A stretch of DNA of 64,000 nt from CAVXFL01 sp963761015. Its GTDB lineage: Bacteria > Pseudomonadota > Alphaproteobacteria > Acetobacterales > Acetobacteraceae. The notes under the pieces were generated by a model. It was not told where the DNA came from. It ran no database searches and saw only the letters and a list, made by a program, of their open reading frames with translations. Location of the stretch: assembly GCA_963761015.1 (NCBI GenBank), contig CAVXFL010000018.1:1-64000 (forward strand), given 5' to 3'. Below, piece after piece: positions 36,972 through 46,864 of this stretch; positions within the stretch are counted from its first letter, which is position 1; the number at the start of each line of letters is the position of its first letter. The position numbers and the translations under genes are program-made.

Positions 36972-37528
36972 TGGCCCGAGCATCGCAGCAGAAAGCCGCC
37001 CCGAAGGAAAGCTCCGGGCCGCGGCGCGCGCGCACCTTGGGCGTGCCGGCTCGCGCCGCACGTCCGGCGAAAACCTTCACCTCGAAGCCGGTCGGCATCG
37101 AATTCGCCGGGCCCGAGCACCGCTTCGCCCGCGCCGACCTGGAGATCAGCGGCATTTTCCACGGCGAGGCATCCTACGAGGGGCGCATCTTCCTGAACAA
37201 TCCATCGGCCGACGCCAGCACGCCGAGAGCGCTGGAGAACGGCTATGCCGGCTCCTTCCACATCTTCGGCCACGGCGGCTGCCTCGGCGATCCCGGCCAT
37301 TGCGAGGTGAACGAGCACACGCGGGAAGCCTACGATTTTCGTCCGCCGCACCCGCTCACGCCGGCCAAGAAGCGGGTGACGGTGACGAACGCGCTACGCG
37401 AGGTTGCCAAGCACAGCAAGGAAGCCACGGTCACGATCGTTCCGGTGGTGACCGCCGCGAACGAGCTGTGTGATACCGAGAACGTGTTCCGCTGCGAGGA
37501 CATGCGTTTCGTGACTTACAATGGCTGA
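36971..37528 (+). CDS. tyrosinase companion protein
   Basis: This 185-residue protein starts on the A of the preceding TGA (TGATG). A basic, Arg/Pro-rich N-terminus (to about residue 40) precedes a beta-rich domain: 'EFAGPEHRFARADLEISGIF', 'YEGRIFLNNPSADAST' and 'SFHIFGHGGCLGDPGHCEVN'. The same kind of beta domain ends plant polyphenol oxidases (KFDV-like), where it folds against the copper domain. Here it is a separate chain. Several His and Cys (GHGGCLGDPGHC) could assist copper loading; that is inference. Confidence 0.65.
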   Translation: MARASQQKAAPKESSGPRRARTLGVPARAARPAKTFTSKPVGIEFAGPEHRFARADLEISGIFHGEASYEGRIFLNNPSADASTPRALENGYAGSFHIFGHGGCLGDPGHCEVNEHTREAYDFRPPHPLTPAKKRVTVTNALREVAKHSKEATVTIVPVVTAANELCDTENVFRCEDMRFVTYNG

Positions 37529-37553
37529 CCACAGCACGCGGTGGGATTGAGCG

Positions 37554-38228
37554 ATGGCCAATATCCGGGTGGCGGTATTCGACGCGTACGGCACGCTGCT
37601 CGACGTGCATTCGGCGATGGCGCGCCACGCGGCGCGGCTCGGGCCGGAGTGGCAGCGCATCAGCCAGGAATGGCGTGTCAAGCAGATCGAATATACCTGG
37701 GTGCGCACGCTGACCGGCCCGGCAAGGCATCGGGATTTCGCGCAACTCACGGACGAGGCGCTGCGCTTCGTCGCCGCCCAGAACGGCATCACCGATGCCG
37801 AGCTGCTCGCCGACATCAAACGCGCCTACAGCTCCCTCGACGCCTATCCGGAAGTCGCCGGCATGCTGCAGGGGCTGAAAGCGAGCGGCATCCCACGCGC
37901 CATTCTTTCCAACGGCGAGCCGCGCATGCTCGCCGAAGGTGTGGCCTCGGCCGGCATCGCCGGCTTGCTGGACGAGGTGCTGAGCGTGGAGGCGGTCGGC
38001 GTGTTCAAGCCCGACCCGCGCGTCTATCAATACGCGTGCGACCGGCTCGGTGTCGCGCCCGCCGCGGTTGCGTTCTTCTCCTCCAACGCCTGGGACGCCT
38101 TCGGGGCGCACAGCTTCGGTTTCACCGTGTTTTGGGTGAACCGCAAGCGCCAGCCGGACGAATACGGCCTGCGTGCCGCCGTCACCGAACTGCCCGACCT
38201 CTCCTCCGTCCCCACGCTGATCGGCTAA
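37554..38228 (+). CDS. (S)-2-haloacid dehalogenase type II (HAD superfamily)
   Basis: This 224-residue protein has the nucleophile Asp in VAVFDAYGTLLDVHS, then 'PRAILSNGEPRML' (Ser-Asn), the Lys in 'VEAVGVFKPDPRVYQYACDR' and 'FFSSNAWDAFGAHSFGF'. These are diagnostic for L-2-haloacid dehalogenases, which replace halogen by hydroxyl. The natural substrate is unknown. It lies 25 bases after the tyrosinase companion gene and may share its transcript. Confidence 0.9.
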   Translation: MANIRVAVFDAYGTLLDVHSAMARHAARLGPEWQRISQEWRVKQIEYTWVRTLTGPARHRDFAQLTDEALRFVAAQNGITDAELLADIKRAYSSLDAYPEVAGMLQGLKASGIPRAILSNGEPRMLAEGVASAGIAGLLDEVLSVEAVGVFKPDPRVYQYACDRLGVAPAAVAFFSSNAWDAFGAHSFGFTVFWVNRKRQPDEYGLRAAVTELPDLSSVPTLIG

Positions 38229-38263
38229 AGCCGGCGACAGCCGGCAGCGGGGGCCTGGGCGCG

Positions 38264-38476
38264 ATGCCGAGCAGCGCGAAACCATCGCAATGGCCGATCG
38301 TCGTCACGGTTCTCCTAGGCGTGCTCGCCGTTCTGCCGTGGGTCATGCAACTGAGCCTGCTCGCCGATCTCAAGGGCAGCGACCCGGCGGAAAACGCCAT
38401 CGCCGGCGCCTATCAGGACTCCCCTGCCCGCGCGGCGATGCTCGCCAAGCTTGCGGCGCTGCGGCAGCGGTCGTAA
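38264..38476 (+). CDS. small membrane protein
   Basis: This 70-residue protein has one membrane helix (WPIVVTVLLGVLAVLPWVMQ) and a short hydrophilic tail. The family is not recognised. Confidence 0.5.
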   Translation: MPSSAKPSQWPIVVTVLLGVLAVLPWVMQLSLLADLKGSDPAENAIAGAYQDSPARAAMLAKLAALRQRS

Positions 38477-38496
38477 CCGGCCGGATCGGACCCGGT

Positions 38497-39786
38497 TTGA
38501 CGCCGGAAGCGCGCATCGCCGCGGCGATCGAGTTGTCGGCGGCGATCGAGGCGGCACGCGAGCGCCCCGCCGATGCGGTCGCGAACGACTGGTTCCGCGC
38601 CCGCCGGTTTATCGGCGCCGGCGACCGCCGCGCCATCGCCGATCGGGTCTGGCAGGTGGTGCGCTCGCGCCGCCGGCTCGACTGGTGGCTCGGTTCGGCG
38701 ACGCCGAGCGCCCGGCTGCTGGTCGCCGCCTCGCTGCTGCTCGACGGCATGCGGTTGGAACAGCTTGCAGGGTTGTTTTCCGCCGGCCGCTTCGCCCCCG
38801 CGCCGCTCTCCGATCAGGAGATCGCAGCCCTTTCGCCTCGGGACGGCCACACGCTCGACCATCCGTCGATGCCCGATTCGGTGCGGCTGGAAGTCCCGGA
38901 GTGGCTGCTGCCGCGGCTGGCCCAGCGGTTCGGGGACGCGCTGGAGCCCGAGCTGTTGGCCCTATTGGCACCCGCGCCGCTCGATCTGCGGGCGAACACG
39001 CTGAAAGCCTCGCGCGAGGATGTGGGCGCGACACTCGCCGCGGAGGGCATCGCGGCGACGCCCACCCCGCTGTCGCCCTGGGGCCTCAGGGTGGACACCC
39101 GGCGCTCCGTGGTTGCGACGCGCGCTTTCCGTTCGGGGCTGGTCGAAATCCAGGACGAAGGCAGCCAACTCGTCGCCGGCCTGGTCGGGGCCGGGCCGGG
39201 CATGCGGGTGGCGGATTATTGCGCGGGCGCTGGCGGGAAAACTTTGGCGCTGGCGATGGACATGGACAATCGCGGGCACCTGCTGGCCTGCGATGTCGCG
39301 GCGGCGCGATTGGCCGGCGCGGCGAAGCGGCTGCGCCGGGCCGGCGTTCACAACGTCGAAACCCATCTGCTCGAAGCGGGCGACAAATGGGCCAAGCGCC
39401 GCGCCGGGAGCTTCGACCGGGTATTGGTGGACGCGCCCTGCACGGGCACCGGCACCTGGCGGCGCAACCCGGCCGCGCGGTTCAGGCTGCGACAAGAGGA
39501 TTTGGACCGGCTCTTGGGCGAGCAGGCGCGGATACTGGATCGAGCCTCCGCGCTGGTTCGCAAGGGCGGACGTTTGGTCTACGCTACCTGTTCGCTTTTG
39601 ATCGAGGAAAACGAGGCGCAGGTGTCGGCCTTTCTCGCCCGGAATCCGGGTTTTTCGCCCCTGCCGCTCCGGCAGGCGTGGGCCGGGCCAGGCGGCCTCC
39701 CATGCGATGGTCCGTACCTGATTCTCACGCCGCGCCGGCACGGCACGGACGGCTTCTTCGCCGCGGTGCTGGAGCGGCAAGCGTGA
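38497..39786 (+). CDS. RsmB/NOL1-NOP2-Sun family rRNA (cytosine-C5) methyltransferase
   Basis: This 429-residue enzyme of the m5C RNA methyltransferase family has an NusB-like helical N-terminus (to about residue 150), then the SAM site 'MRVADYCAGAGGKTLALAMD'. The two catalytic Cys follow: 'DRVLVDAPCTGTGTWRRNP' (motif IV) and 'GGRLVYATCSLLIEENEAQV' (motif VI). TTG 38497 gives the natural domain start; the upstream reading overlaps the small membrane protein. Its stop overlaps the next GTG. Confidence 0.9.
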   Translation: MTPEARIAAAIELSAAIEAARERPADAVANDWFRARRFIGAGDRRAIADRVWQVVRSRRRLDWWLGSATPSARLLVAASLLLDGMRLEQLAGLFSAGRFAPAPLSDQEIAALSPRDGHTLDHPSMPDSVRLEVPEWLLPRLAQRFGDALEPELLALLAPAPLDLRANTLKASREDVGATLAAEGIAATPTPLSPWGLRVDTRRSVVATRAFRSGLVEIQDEGSQLVAGLVGAGPGMRVADYCAGAGGKTLALAMDMDNRGHLLACDVAAARLAGAAKRLRRAGVHNVETHLLEAGDKWAKRRAGSFDRVLVDAPCTGTGTWRRNPAARFRLRQEDLDRLLGEQARILDRASALVRKGGRLVYATCSLLIEENEAQVSAFLARNPGFSPLPLRQAWAGPGGLPCDGPYLILTPRRHGTDGFFAAVLERQA

Positions 39787-40352
39787 TCGCCATAAGGCGG
39801 GCCCGGCCGTCCGACGCGCCGAGCATCGGCGCGGTTCATGTCGCGGCCTGGCGCAGCACCTATCCGGGCATCCTGCCGGACGAGTTCCTGACCCGGCTTT
39901 CCGTCACCCGTCAGGCCGCGCATTACGACACCGCCGTTCGTGCCGGCGTTGGCGTGCATGTCGCGACCGCGTCGGGGCTCGACGTGCCGGGCAGTTCGGC
40001 GGCCGCGCCCGCCACCCCGCGCGTGATCGGCTTCGTCACGGACGACCGCGCGCGCACTGCCGGGCTGGGCGACGGCGAGATCGAGACCCTTTACGTGCTC
40101 GACGATTTTCGCGAACGCGGCCTTGGGCGGCGGTTGATGCGCGCGGCGGCTTCGCATCTGATCTCGGCCGGTTGCCGGACCTGCTTCGTCTGGGTCCTGC
40201 GCGACAACCCCAGCCGCTGGTTCTACGAGCGACTCGGCGGAAGGGCGGTAGCGGAAGCGCCGGTACAGGTCGGCGGCATGGCCGTGGTGCAGACGGCCTT
40301 CGTGTGGGACCCGATCGAAAAACTGCTGCAAGCCTCGCCGCAGAATTCGTGA
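39783..40352 (+). CDS. GNAT family N-acetyltransferase
   Basis: This 189-residue protein starts at GTG 39783, overlapping the methyltransferase stop. It shows the GNAT layout: 'IRRARPSDAPSIGAVHVAAW', the acetyl-CoA loop 'LYVLDDFRERGLGRRLMRAA' (RGxG-type), then 'CFVWVLRDNPSRWFYERLGG'. The substrate is unknown. Confidence 0.85.
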   Translation: MIAIRRARPSDAPSIGAVHVAAWRSTYPGILPDEFLTRLSVTRQAAHYDTAVRAGVGVHVATASGLDVPGSSAAAPATPRVIGFVTDDRARTAGLGDGEIETLYVLDDFRERGLGRRLMRAAASHLISAGCRTCFVWVLRDNPSRWFYERLGGRAVAEAPVQVGGMAVVQTAFVWDPIEKLLQASPQNS

Positions 40353-40401
40353 GCAATCGTTTGTCGGACGTGAAATCGGCTTTGTCGCCACGCTGCTCGC
40401 A

Positions 40402-41982
40402 ATGATACAATGCCCGATGTTCCCGACCGAACCCGAATCCGAACGCATCCTGATCCTGGATTTCGGCAGCCAGTACACGCAGCTCATCGCCCGGCGCGTG
40501 CGGGAGAGCGGCGTGTATTGCGAGATCTGGCCCTGCACCGCCGATCCCGGGCGCATCGGCGGTTTCGGGGCGCGCGCCTTCATCCTCTCGGGCGGCCCCG
40601 CCAGCGTGACCGAGCGCGCAGCCCCGCAGGCGCCGCACATCGTGTTCGAATCCGGACTGCCGGTGCTCGGCATCTGTTACGGCGAGCAGACGATGTGCGC
40701 CGAATTGGGCGGCGAAGTGGAAAGCGCCGATCACCGCGAATTCGGCCGCGCCTTCGTCGATGTCGTCGATGATTGCACGCTGTTCCACGGTGTGTGGCAC
40801 AAGGGCGAGCGCGAACAAGTGTGGATGAGCCACGGCGACCGCGTCTCGCGCATCCCGCCCGGCTTCCGCCCGGTGGCGGTGAGCGAGGGCGCCCCGTTCG
40901 CCGCCATCGCGGACGATGCGCGCCGCTTCTATGGCGTGCAGTTTCACCCCGAGGTGATACACACGCCGCACGGCGCGCAGTTGCTGCGCAACTTCACGCA
41001 CCAGGTCGCCGGCTGCGTGGGCGGCTGGACGATGGCGGCGTTCCGCGACACCGAAATCGAGCGCATTCGCGCCCAGGTCGGCGAGGGGCGCGTGATCTGC
41101 GGTTTGTCGGGCGGCGTCGATTCCGCTGTCGCCGCGGTACTGATCCACGAGGCGATCGGCGACAAACTCACCGCCATCTTCGTCGACCACGGCCTGTTGC
41201 GTCATCACGAAGCGGACGAGGTGGTCGGCACGTTCCGCGACCGCTTCAACATCCGCTTGGTTCATCGCGACGCATCGAATCTATTCCTAGCCGGGCTCGC
41301 GGGCGTGCACGATCCGGAAGCGAAACGCAAGACCATCGGCCGACTGTTCATCGATGTGTTCGAGGAGGAGGCGCGCAAGCTGGGCGGCGCCGACTATCTG
41401 GCGCAGGGCACGCTCTACCCCGACGTGATCGAAAGCGTGAGCTTCGCCGGTGGGCCGAGCGTCACCATCAAATCGCATCACAATGTCGGCGGACTGCCCG
41501 AGCGGATGCGCATGAAGCTGGTCGAGCCGCTGCGCGAGTTGTTCAAGGACGAGGTGCGCGCGCTGGCGCGCGAACTCGGCCTTCCGCACGCGATCGTGGG
41601 CCGCCATCCGTTTCCCGGTCCGGGGCTCGCCATTCGCATTCCCGGCGTGGTGATGCGGGAGAATTTGGATCTGCTGCGCCGCGTCGATGCGATTTTCCTC
41701 GAGGAGATCCGTGCCGCCGGGCTCTACGACGCGATTTGGCAGGCGTTCGCGGTGCTGCTGCCGGTGAAGAGCGTGGGTGTCATGGGCGATGCCCGCACCT
41801 ACGATCAGGCTTGCGCGTTGCGCGCCGTCACCAGCACCGACGGCATGACCGCGGACGTATATCCGTTCGACATGGCGTTCCTCACACGTGTGGCCGGCCG
41901 GATCGTGAATGAGGTGCGCGGCATCAACCGCGTCACTTACGACATCACCAGCAAGCCGCCGGGTACCATCGAGTGGGAATAG
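40402..41982 (+). CDS. GMP synthase (glutamine-hydrolysing)
   Basis: This enzyme converts XMP to GMP. The 526-residue protein has an N-terminal class I glutamine amidotransferase ('ILILDFGSQYTQLIARRVRE', nucleophile Cys in 'GLPVLGICYGEQTMC', His-Glu in 'FYGVQFHPEVIHTPHG'). The ATP-pyrophosphatase follows (SGGVDSAVAAVLIHEAIG), and the C-terminal dimer domain ends 'ITSKPPGTIEWE'. ATG 40402 or 40417 are both possible. guaB is 5 kb upstream. Confidence 0.97.
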   Translation: MIQCPMFPTEPESERILILDFGSQYTQLIARRVRESGVYCEIWPCTADPGRIGGFGARAFILSGGPASVTERAAPQAPHIVFESGLPVLGICYGEQTMCAELGGEVESADHREFGRAFVDVVDDCTLFHGVWHKGEREQVWMSHGDRVSRIPPGFRPVAVSEGAPFAAIADDARRFYGVQFHPEVIHTPHGAQLLRNFTHQVAGCVGGWTMAAFRDTEIERIRAQVGEGRVICGLSGGVDSAVAAVLIHEAIGDKLTAIFVDHGLLRHHEADEVVGTFRDRFNIRLVHRDASNLFLAGLAGVHDPEAKRKTIGRLFIDVFEEEARKLGGADYLAQGTLYPDVIESVSFAGGPSVTIKSHHNVGGLPERMRMKLVEPLRELFKDEVRALARELGLPHAIVGRHPFPGPGLAIRIPGVVMRENLDLLRRVDAIFLEEIRAAGLYDAIWQAFAVLLPVKSVGVMGDARTYDQACALRAVTSTDGMTADVYPFDMAFLTRVAGRIVNEVRGINRVTYDITSKPPGTIEWE

Positions 41983-41989
41983 AAGCCGA

Positions 41990-43180
41990 ATGCCACTGAA
42001 CAATAAGCCGCGCGGCCGCCTGTTTTTCGCCGGCCCGGGCCCGACCAATATCCCCAATTCTGTGCTGCACGCGGTCGGCCACGTCACCGTCGATTTCAAC
42101 GACCCGGATTTCATCGCGGTGTTCGAGGCCTGCGTCGACGGGCTCAAGCGCATCCTCGCTACCCGAGGCGAGTTGTTCATGTACACCGCCTCCGGCCACG
42201 GCGCGTGGGAGGGCACGCTCGCCAATCTGTTCTCGCCCGGCGATAGGCTCCTGATGCTGGAATCCGGCTATTTCTCCGAGGGCTGGTCGGATATGGCGCG
42301 GGCGCTCGGGCTGGAGGTCCACACCGTCGCCGCGGACTGGCGCAGGGGCGTGAATCTCGCCGATGTCACGGCCGCGCTGCGTGCCGACAGCCGGCACGCG
42401 ATTCGCGCGGTCTGCGCGGTGCACAACGAGACCTCTACCGGCGTAACCTTGCCGCTCGCCGAAGTGCGCGCCGCCATCGACGCTGCGGGCCATCCGGCGC
42501 TGCTGCTGACCGACACGATCTCCTCGCTCGCCTCGATCGATTTCCGCATGGACGAGTGGGGCGTCGATGCCGTCGTTGGGGCCAGCCAGAAAGGCCTGAT
42601 GCTGCCGACCGGCTTCAGCTTCACCGCGGTTTCCTCCGAGGCAATGGCGGCTCATCAGGAGGCCAAACTGCTGCGCCGCTATTTCGATTGGGCGGAAATG
42701 CGTCGCCGCCCGCATCGCAGTTTCATGGGAACGGTCCCAACTAGCCTGTTCTTCGGCCTGCGGGAGTCCTTGCGGCTGTTGGAGCAAGAAGGGCTCGATA
42801 ACGTGCTCGCCCGCCATGCGCGTCTGGCCGAGGCGGTGCGCCGCGCCGTGAGCACTTGGCAAGGCAACGACGGGCCGCAAATTTATTGCGACGATCCCGC
42901 GCGGCGTTCCAACTCTGTTACGACCGTACTGCTGCCGGATGGCCACGACGCCGAGGCGGTCCGGCGCACGGCGATGCGGCGCTTCAACGTGGCGCTCGGC
43001 GGCGGTTTGGCCAAGCTGAACGGCCGCGCCTTCCGCATCGGCCATCTCGGCGATCTGAACGAGCCGATGGTGCTGGGCACGCTCGGGGCCGTGCAGATGA
43101 GTCTGCGCCTCAACGGCGTTCCGCATGCCCCCGGCGGCCTCGACGCGGCCATGGCGTGGCTGAGCGCGGCGGCGGATTGA
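41990..43180 (+). CDS. serine--glyoxylate aminotransferase
   Basis: This PLP enzyme of class V moves the amino group of serine to glyoxylate, giving hydroxypyruvate and glycine. The 396-residue protein has 'GRLFFAGPGPTNIPNSVLHA', 'MYTASGHGAWEGTLANLFSP', the PLP Lys in 'VDAVVGASQKGLMLPTGFSF', and 'FRIGHLGDLNEPMVLGTLGA' at the end. Its start lies eight bases after guaA. It is used in the serine cycle of methylotrophs and in photorespiration-like glyoxylate removal. Confidence 0.92.
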   Translation: MPLNNKPRGRLFFAGPGPTNIPNSVLHAVGHVTVDFNDPDFIAVFEACVDGLKRILATRGELFMYTASGHGAWEGTLANLFSPGDRLLMLESGYFSEGWSDMARALGLEVHTVAADWRRGVNLADVTAALRADSRHAIRAVCAVHNETSTGVTLPLAEVRAAIDAAGHPALLLTDTISSLASIDFRMDEWGVDAVVGASQKGLMLPTGFSFTAVSSEAMAAHQEAKLLRRYFDWAEMRRRPHRSFMGTVPTSLFFGLRESLRLLEQEGLDNVLARHARLAEAVRRAVSTWQGNDGPQIYCDDPARRSNSVTTVLLPDGHDAEAVRRTAMRRFNVALGGGLAKLNGRAFRIGHLGDLNEPMVLGTLGAVQMSLRLNGVPHAPGGLDAAMAWLSAAAD

Positions 43181-43182
43181 GG

Positions 43183-45824
43183 ATGCACGGCACGCACCCT
43201 CCGCCTTCGAATCGCGTCCTGCATCCCGCACCCGCCGCGCGAACCCGGGTCGACACGCCAGCGCCGGACGATATCATGCGCGCGATCAACGCGTGTCGCC
43301 GCGCGCTCGACGCGGGCGATCGCGCGATGGCGGCGCGGTGGTTCGATCGCGCCTGCCGGCTGAAACCGGTCGACCCGGTCTCGCGCCTGCGCATCATCCT
43401 GCTGGCCCTGCATCTGTCCGAAGCGCGCGCGGAACCGCTGCTCAACGATTTGATTGCGGAATTTCCGGACTTCCGCGAGCCGCGGCTCGGGCTCGCGTCG
43501 CTGCTGCTCCGGCGCGGCAAAGCGGCGGAAGCGGGCAAGCTGCTCGGGGCGCTGCTCCACCGCACCGCCCCCGGCCCTGACGCCGGATTCCGGCAGGTGG
43601 CAAGCGCGATCGCGCTCGCCTGCGGAGCGCCGGGATGGATCGGTGCGACCAGTACCCGGGCGGGTGATCCTGGATCGGCAATGGTCCGGCAATGCCGGGC
43701 GGCCGGTGCTGCGGCTGGACGGGCAAGCCGTCGCGCCCGACTGGGCCGAGGACTTGCAGGGATCGGTGCTCACGACTCGGCTGCCGGAGGGCTGGACGCG
43801 GTCGCGGCTGCTGGCGGCGAGTTACGAGGGACGCCCGCTGCTCGGCAGCCCGGTGTCGCTCCTGGATTTGCGGCGAACCGAAGGCATTGCCGAGGTCGGG
43901 CCGAGCGGCGCCATCGAGGGCTGGGCTTGGTTGCCTGGCGATCCCGAAACGGCCCCGGCGTTGCGGGTGTTCTTCGAATCGCGCCCGGACGCGGCACAGA
44001 CCGTGCTCGCCGCGGACGAATCGGTGCCCCTGCCGGCCGGAGCGGGCGCGATCCGGCCGCGCGGATTCACGGTCGACCCCGCCTCTCTGCGCGGTGGCGG
44101 CGCGCTGCACGTGCTCGGGCCCGACGGGCGGCCGTTGCCCGGCAGCCCCTGCTATCCCTCCGACGAGCTTGCGTCCGCGCGCGCTGCCGCTGCGTCGGTC
44201 GCGCGGCTGTTTCCCGCGCGTTCCGCGTCAACCCGCGCCGGCATCCGCGCGGAAAACACCCGCTGGCACCCCGTGCCGGTGAGTTCGGAACAACTGCTCG
44301 CGGCCCGGCAGCGCATGCGCAAAACGCTGCCGCCCCGGGCGCCGGTGAGCGTGATCATCCCGGTCTTCCGGGGTGGCACGGCGTTTCGCACCTGCCTGCG
44401 ATCGCTTCGGCGCAGCCTGCCCGAATGGGCGCGCATCGTCGTGGTCGACGACGCCAGCGAGGACGCCACGTTGTGCGCCGAGTTGCAGGCCGCCGCGGCG
44501 AAGCGGCAAATCACATTGCTCCGCCACAAGCAGAATTGCGGTTATCCGAGCGCTTGCAACACCGGAATGCGAAACGCATTCGCGCGCGGCGGCGGTGGAC
44601 ACGATGTCGTCCTGCTGAATTCCGATACGGTTCTTCCGAAGGGATGGCTGGAGGCGTTGGCGGAAGTTGCCTATTCCGCGCCGGACATCGGCAGCGTCAC
44701 GCCATTTTCCAACAATGCCGCGATTTCTATCGTATCCACGAACCGACGCAGTCAATCCCGCGCCGAACGCGGCGGAAACCGAACGGCTGAACAAGCTGTT
44801 CCAGCGCGCGAACGGGAACGCTGCGTTGGACCTCTGCTCCGCCGTCGGCTTCTGCATGTTCATCCGGCGCGACTGCCTCGCGGAAGTCGGGCTGTTTCGC
44901 GAGGATTTGTTCGCCCAAGGCTATGGCGAGGAAAACGACTGGAGCATTCGCGCGGCGCGTTTCGGTTGGCGGCATATGGCCGCGCTCGGCACCTTCGTGG
45001 CGCATGCCGCCGGGACGTCGTTCGGCCGCGCCAGAATTGCCCTGATGCAACGTAACATGCGGGTGCTGAACCGGCTGCACCCGGGCTATGGCGATTTCGC
45101 CGGTGAGTTCATCCGGCGCGACCCGCTGGCCTCGGCGCGCCGGAATGCAGATGCCGAGCGCTGGGTGGCGGGACGCCGCGCGGCGGGCGCGGTCGTGCTG
45201 GTCACGCACGATCACGGCGGCGGCGTGGAGCGGCACGTACGAGAGCGATGCGCGGCCATTGCCGGGGAGGGTTTTCGCCCGATCGTCATTCGTCCGGTGA
45301 AGGATTCCGACGGCTATTGCGACAACGAGACCTGCCTCGTTTCACAAGGGGCAGAGAAGGACTTTCCGAATTTGCGTTATCGCATTCCGGCGGAAATCGA
45401 CGAGGTGGCCAAGTTGTTGCTGCCGGACCGGCCGCTGCGTCTGGAGATCCACCACCTGCTTGGCCACGCGGCGGACCTGGCCCGACCCCTGGCGATCCGG
45501 CTGCGCGTCTCGTACGACGTGATTTTCCACGATTGGGCGCTGGTCTGTCCGCGCGTCAATCTCTGCAACAAGACCCACGCCTATTGCGGCGAGCCGGAGT
45601 TGATCGCCGAATGCACGGCCTGCATTGCCGACACGGCAAACAGGCTTGGCGAAGACATCGGGGTCGCCGAGTTGCGGGAGCGCTCGCGCGAACTCTTGGG
45701 CCAGGCTCGCAGCGTTGTCGTTTCGTGCCAGGATGCGGCCGAACGCTTCACCCGATGGTTCCCCAATGCCGATGCTATCGTGCGTCGCTGGGAATCCGAT
45801 CCGCCGCTCCAGAGTTGGACTTGA
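43183..45824 (+). pseudogene. large GT2-GT4 glycosyltransferase, 5' part (two frame breaks, then IS)
   Basis: A helical repeat-like N-terminus (ACRRALDAGDRAMAARWFDR) is followed, after a +1 break near 43650, by beta-rich segments and a GT2 domain: 'PVSVIIPVFRGGTAFRTCLR', 'RIVVVDDASEDATL', 'VVLLNSDTVLPKGWLEALAE'. After a second +1 break near 44732 it goes on with 'CMFIRRDCLAEVGLFREDLF' and 'YGEENDWSIRAARFGWRHM'. A GT4-like domain then begins (AVVLVTHDHGGGVERHVRER). It is cut near 45816 and stops at a TGA inside inserted DNA. Role: probably surface glycan synthesis. Confidence 0.8.
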
Positions 45825-46864
45825 ATTGCCCATGCAACTCCAACGCGTTGATTTCCTTAGCAACTCCGATGTCAGGGTTGTTTAAGCCGCGGCGAGGCGG
45901 CGCGACATCAACTTTACGCTGGCGATGTAGAGCCAAGTCACCGAGCTTTCGATCGTCGCTTCAACATCCTTCGCCAGGCGGCGGTTGCGATTCAGCCAGG
46001 CGAACGTGCGTTCGACCACCCAGCGACGCGGCAGCAGGACAAAGCCGCGGACGAGGTCCGAACGCTTGACGATCTCGATCGTCCAGTCGCCGAGCTTCGC
46101 GATGGCTCCTTTCAGTTTCTCACCGGCGTAGCCGCCATCGGCAAAGACATGGCGCAGCCAGGGAAACGAGTTTCGCACACTCGCCAGCAGATCGGGTGCG
46201 CCGTCACGATCCTGCACATTCGCCGGATGCACGATCATCCCGACCGGCAGGCCGATGGTGTCGGTGAGGATATGACGCTTGCGCCCTTTGATCATCTTCT
46301 CGGCCGCATAGCCGCGCGGTCCACCGGACTCTGGTCGCTTGGCTGACTGGCTGTCGATCACGCCAGCGGTCGGGCTTGCCTCGCGGCCGGCGGCTTCGCG
46401 CACGTCCATCAGCAGCACATGGTTGGCGCTCTGCCAGGTCCCGTTATCCCGCCACGCATAGAAATACCGCTGCACGGTGGTGTATGGCGGGAACTCCTTG
46501 GGCAGCCGCCGCCACTGGCAGCCCGACTGGGCGATGTAGAAGATGGCGTCGACGACATCTCGCAGGCGGGTGTGGCGCTTCCGCCCACGCTCGGCCGGCG
46601 GCGGCAGGTGCACCTCGATCACCGACCACTCCTCGTCGGTGGTATCGCTTGCATAGCGCAGACCGTCGCGCCGATACCTGGCACGCGTGATTTCAGTCCA
46701 GGCCATGATGTCACTCCTCGGTGTCTTCGCAACCCGAGAGAATTGTCGCCACTGAAATCACGCAACCCCCTGCGCCAGCCAGCGACCGCGCGCAACCAAC
46801 ACCCAAGTCGTTGAAATAACTCGAAGGTCCGTTCCGGATAGATTTGGGTCAGCCTCCAAGAGGA
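45816..46864 (-). mobile_element. IS5-family insertion sequence within the glycosyltransferase gene
   Basis: Host coding sequence leaves frame at about 45816 and resumes at about 46865; CTCCAGAG on the left and CTCCAAGAG on the right flank the insert. One transposase (minus) fills most of it. Exact ends are uncertain because I could not find clear terminal inverted repeats. A GGGTTG/CAACCC pair closer to the gene is possible. Confidence 0.7.
45882..46706 (-). CDS. IS5-family transposase
   Basis: This 274-residue DDE transposase shows the N-terminal DUF4096-like part ('LRYASDTTDEEWSVIEVHLP', then 'DVVDAIFYIAQSGCQWRRLP'). The core has 'AGVIDSQSAKRPESGGPRGY' (first Asp), 'HVFADGGYAGEKLKG' (second Asp) and 'LPRRWVVERTFAWLNRNRRL' (Glu). 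It is undamaged, so the element may still be active. Confidence 0.95.
   Translation of the reverse strand: MAWTEITRARYRRDGLRYASDTTDEEWSVIEVHLPPPAERGRKRHTRLRDVVDAIFYIAQSGCQWRRLPKEFPPYTTVQRYFYAWRDNGTWQSANHVLLMDVREAAGREASPTAGVIDSQSAKRPESGGPRGYAAEKMIKGRKRHILTDTIGLPVGMIVHPANVQDRDGAPDLLASVRNSFPWLRHVFADGGYAGEKLKGAIAKLGDWTIEIVKRSDLVRGFVLLPRRWVVERTFAWLNRNRRLAKDVEATIESSVTWLYIASVKLMSRRLAAA

Noticed and set aside
41945..43231. 428-codon minus-strand frame opposite serine-glyoxylate aminotransferase
   Set aside because: Antisense reading of a clear enzyme gene; no family resemblance.
45873..46734. GGGTTG/CAACCC as the terminal repeats of the IS5 element
   Set aside because: Only about six bases match, no target duplication fits there, and the host protein resumes well outside this interval.
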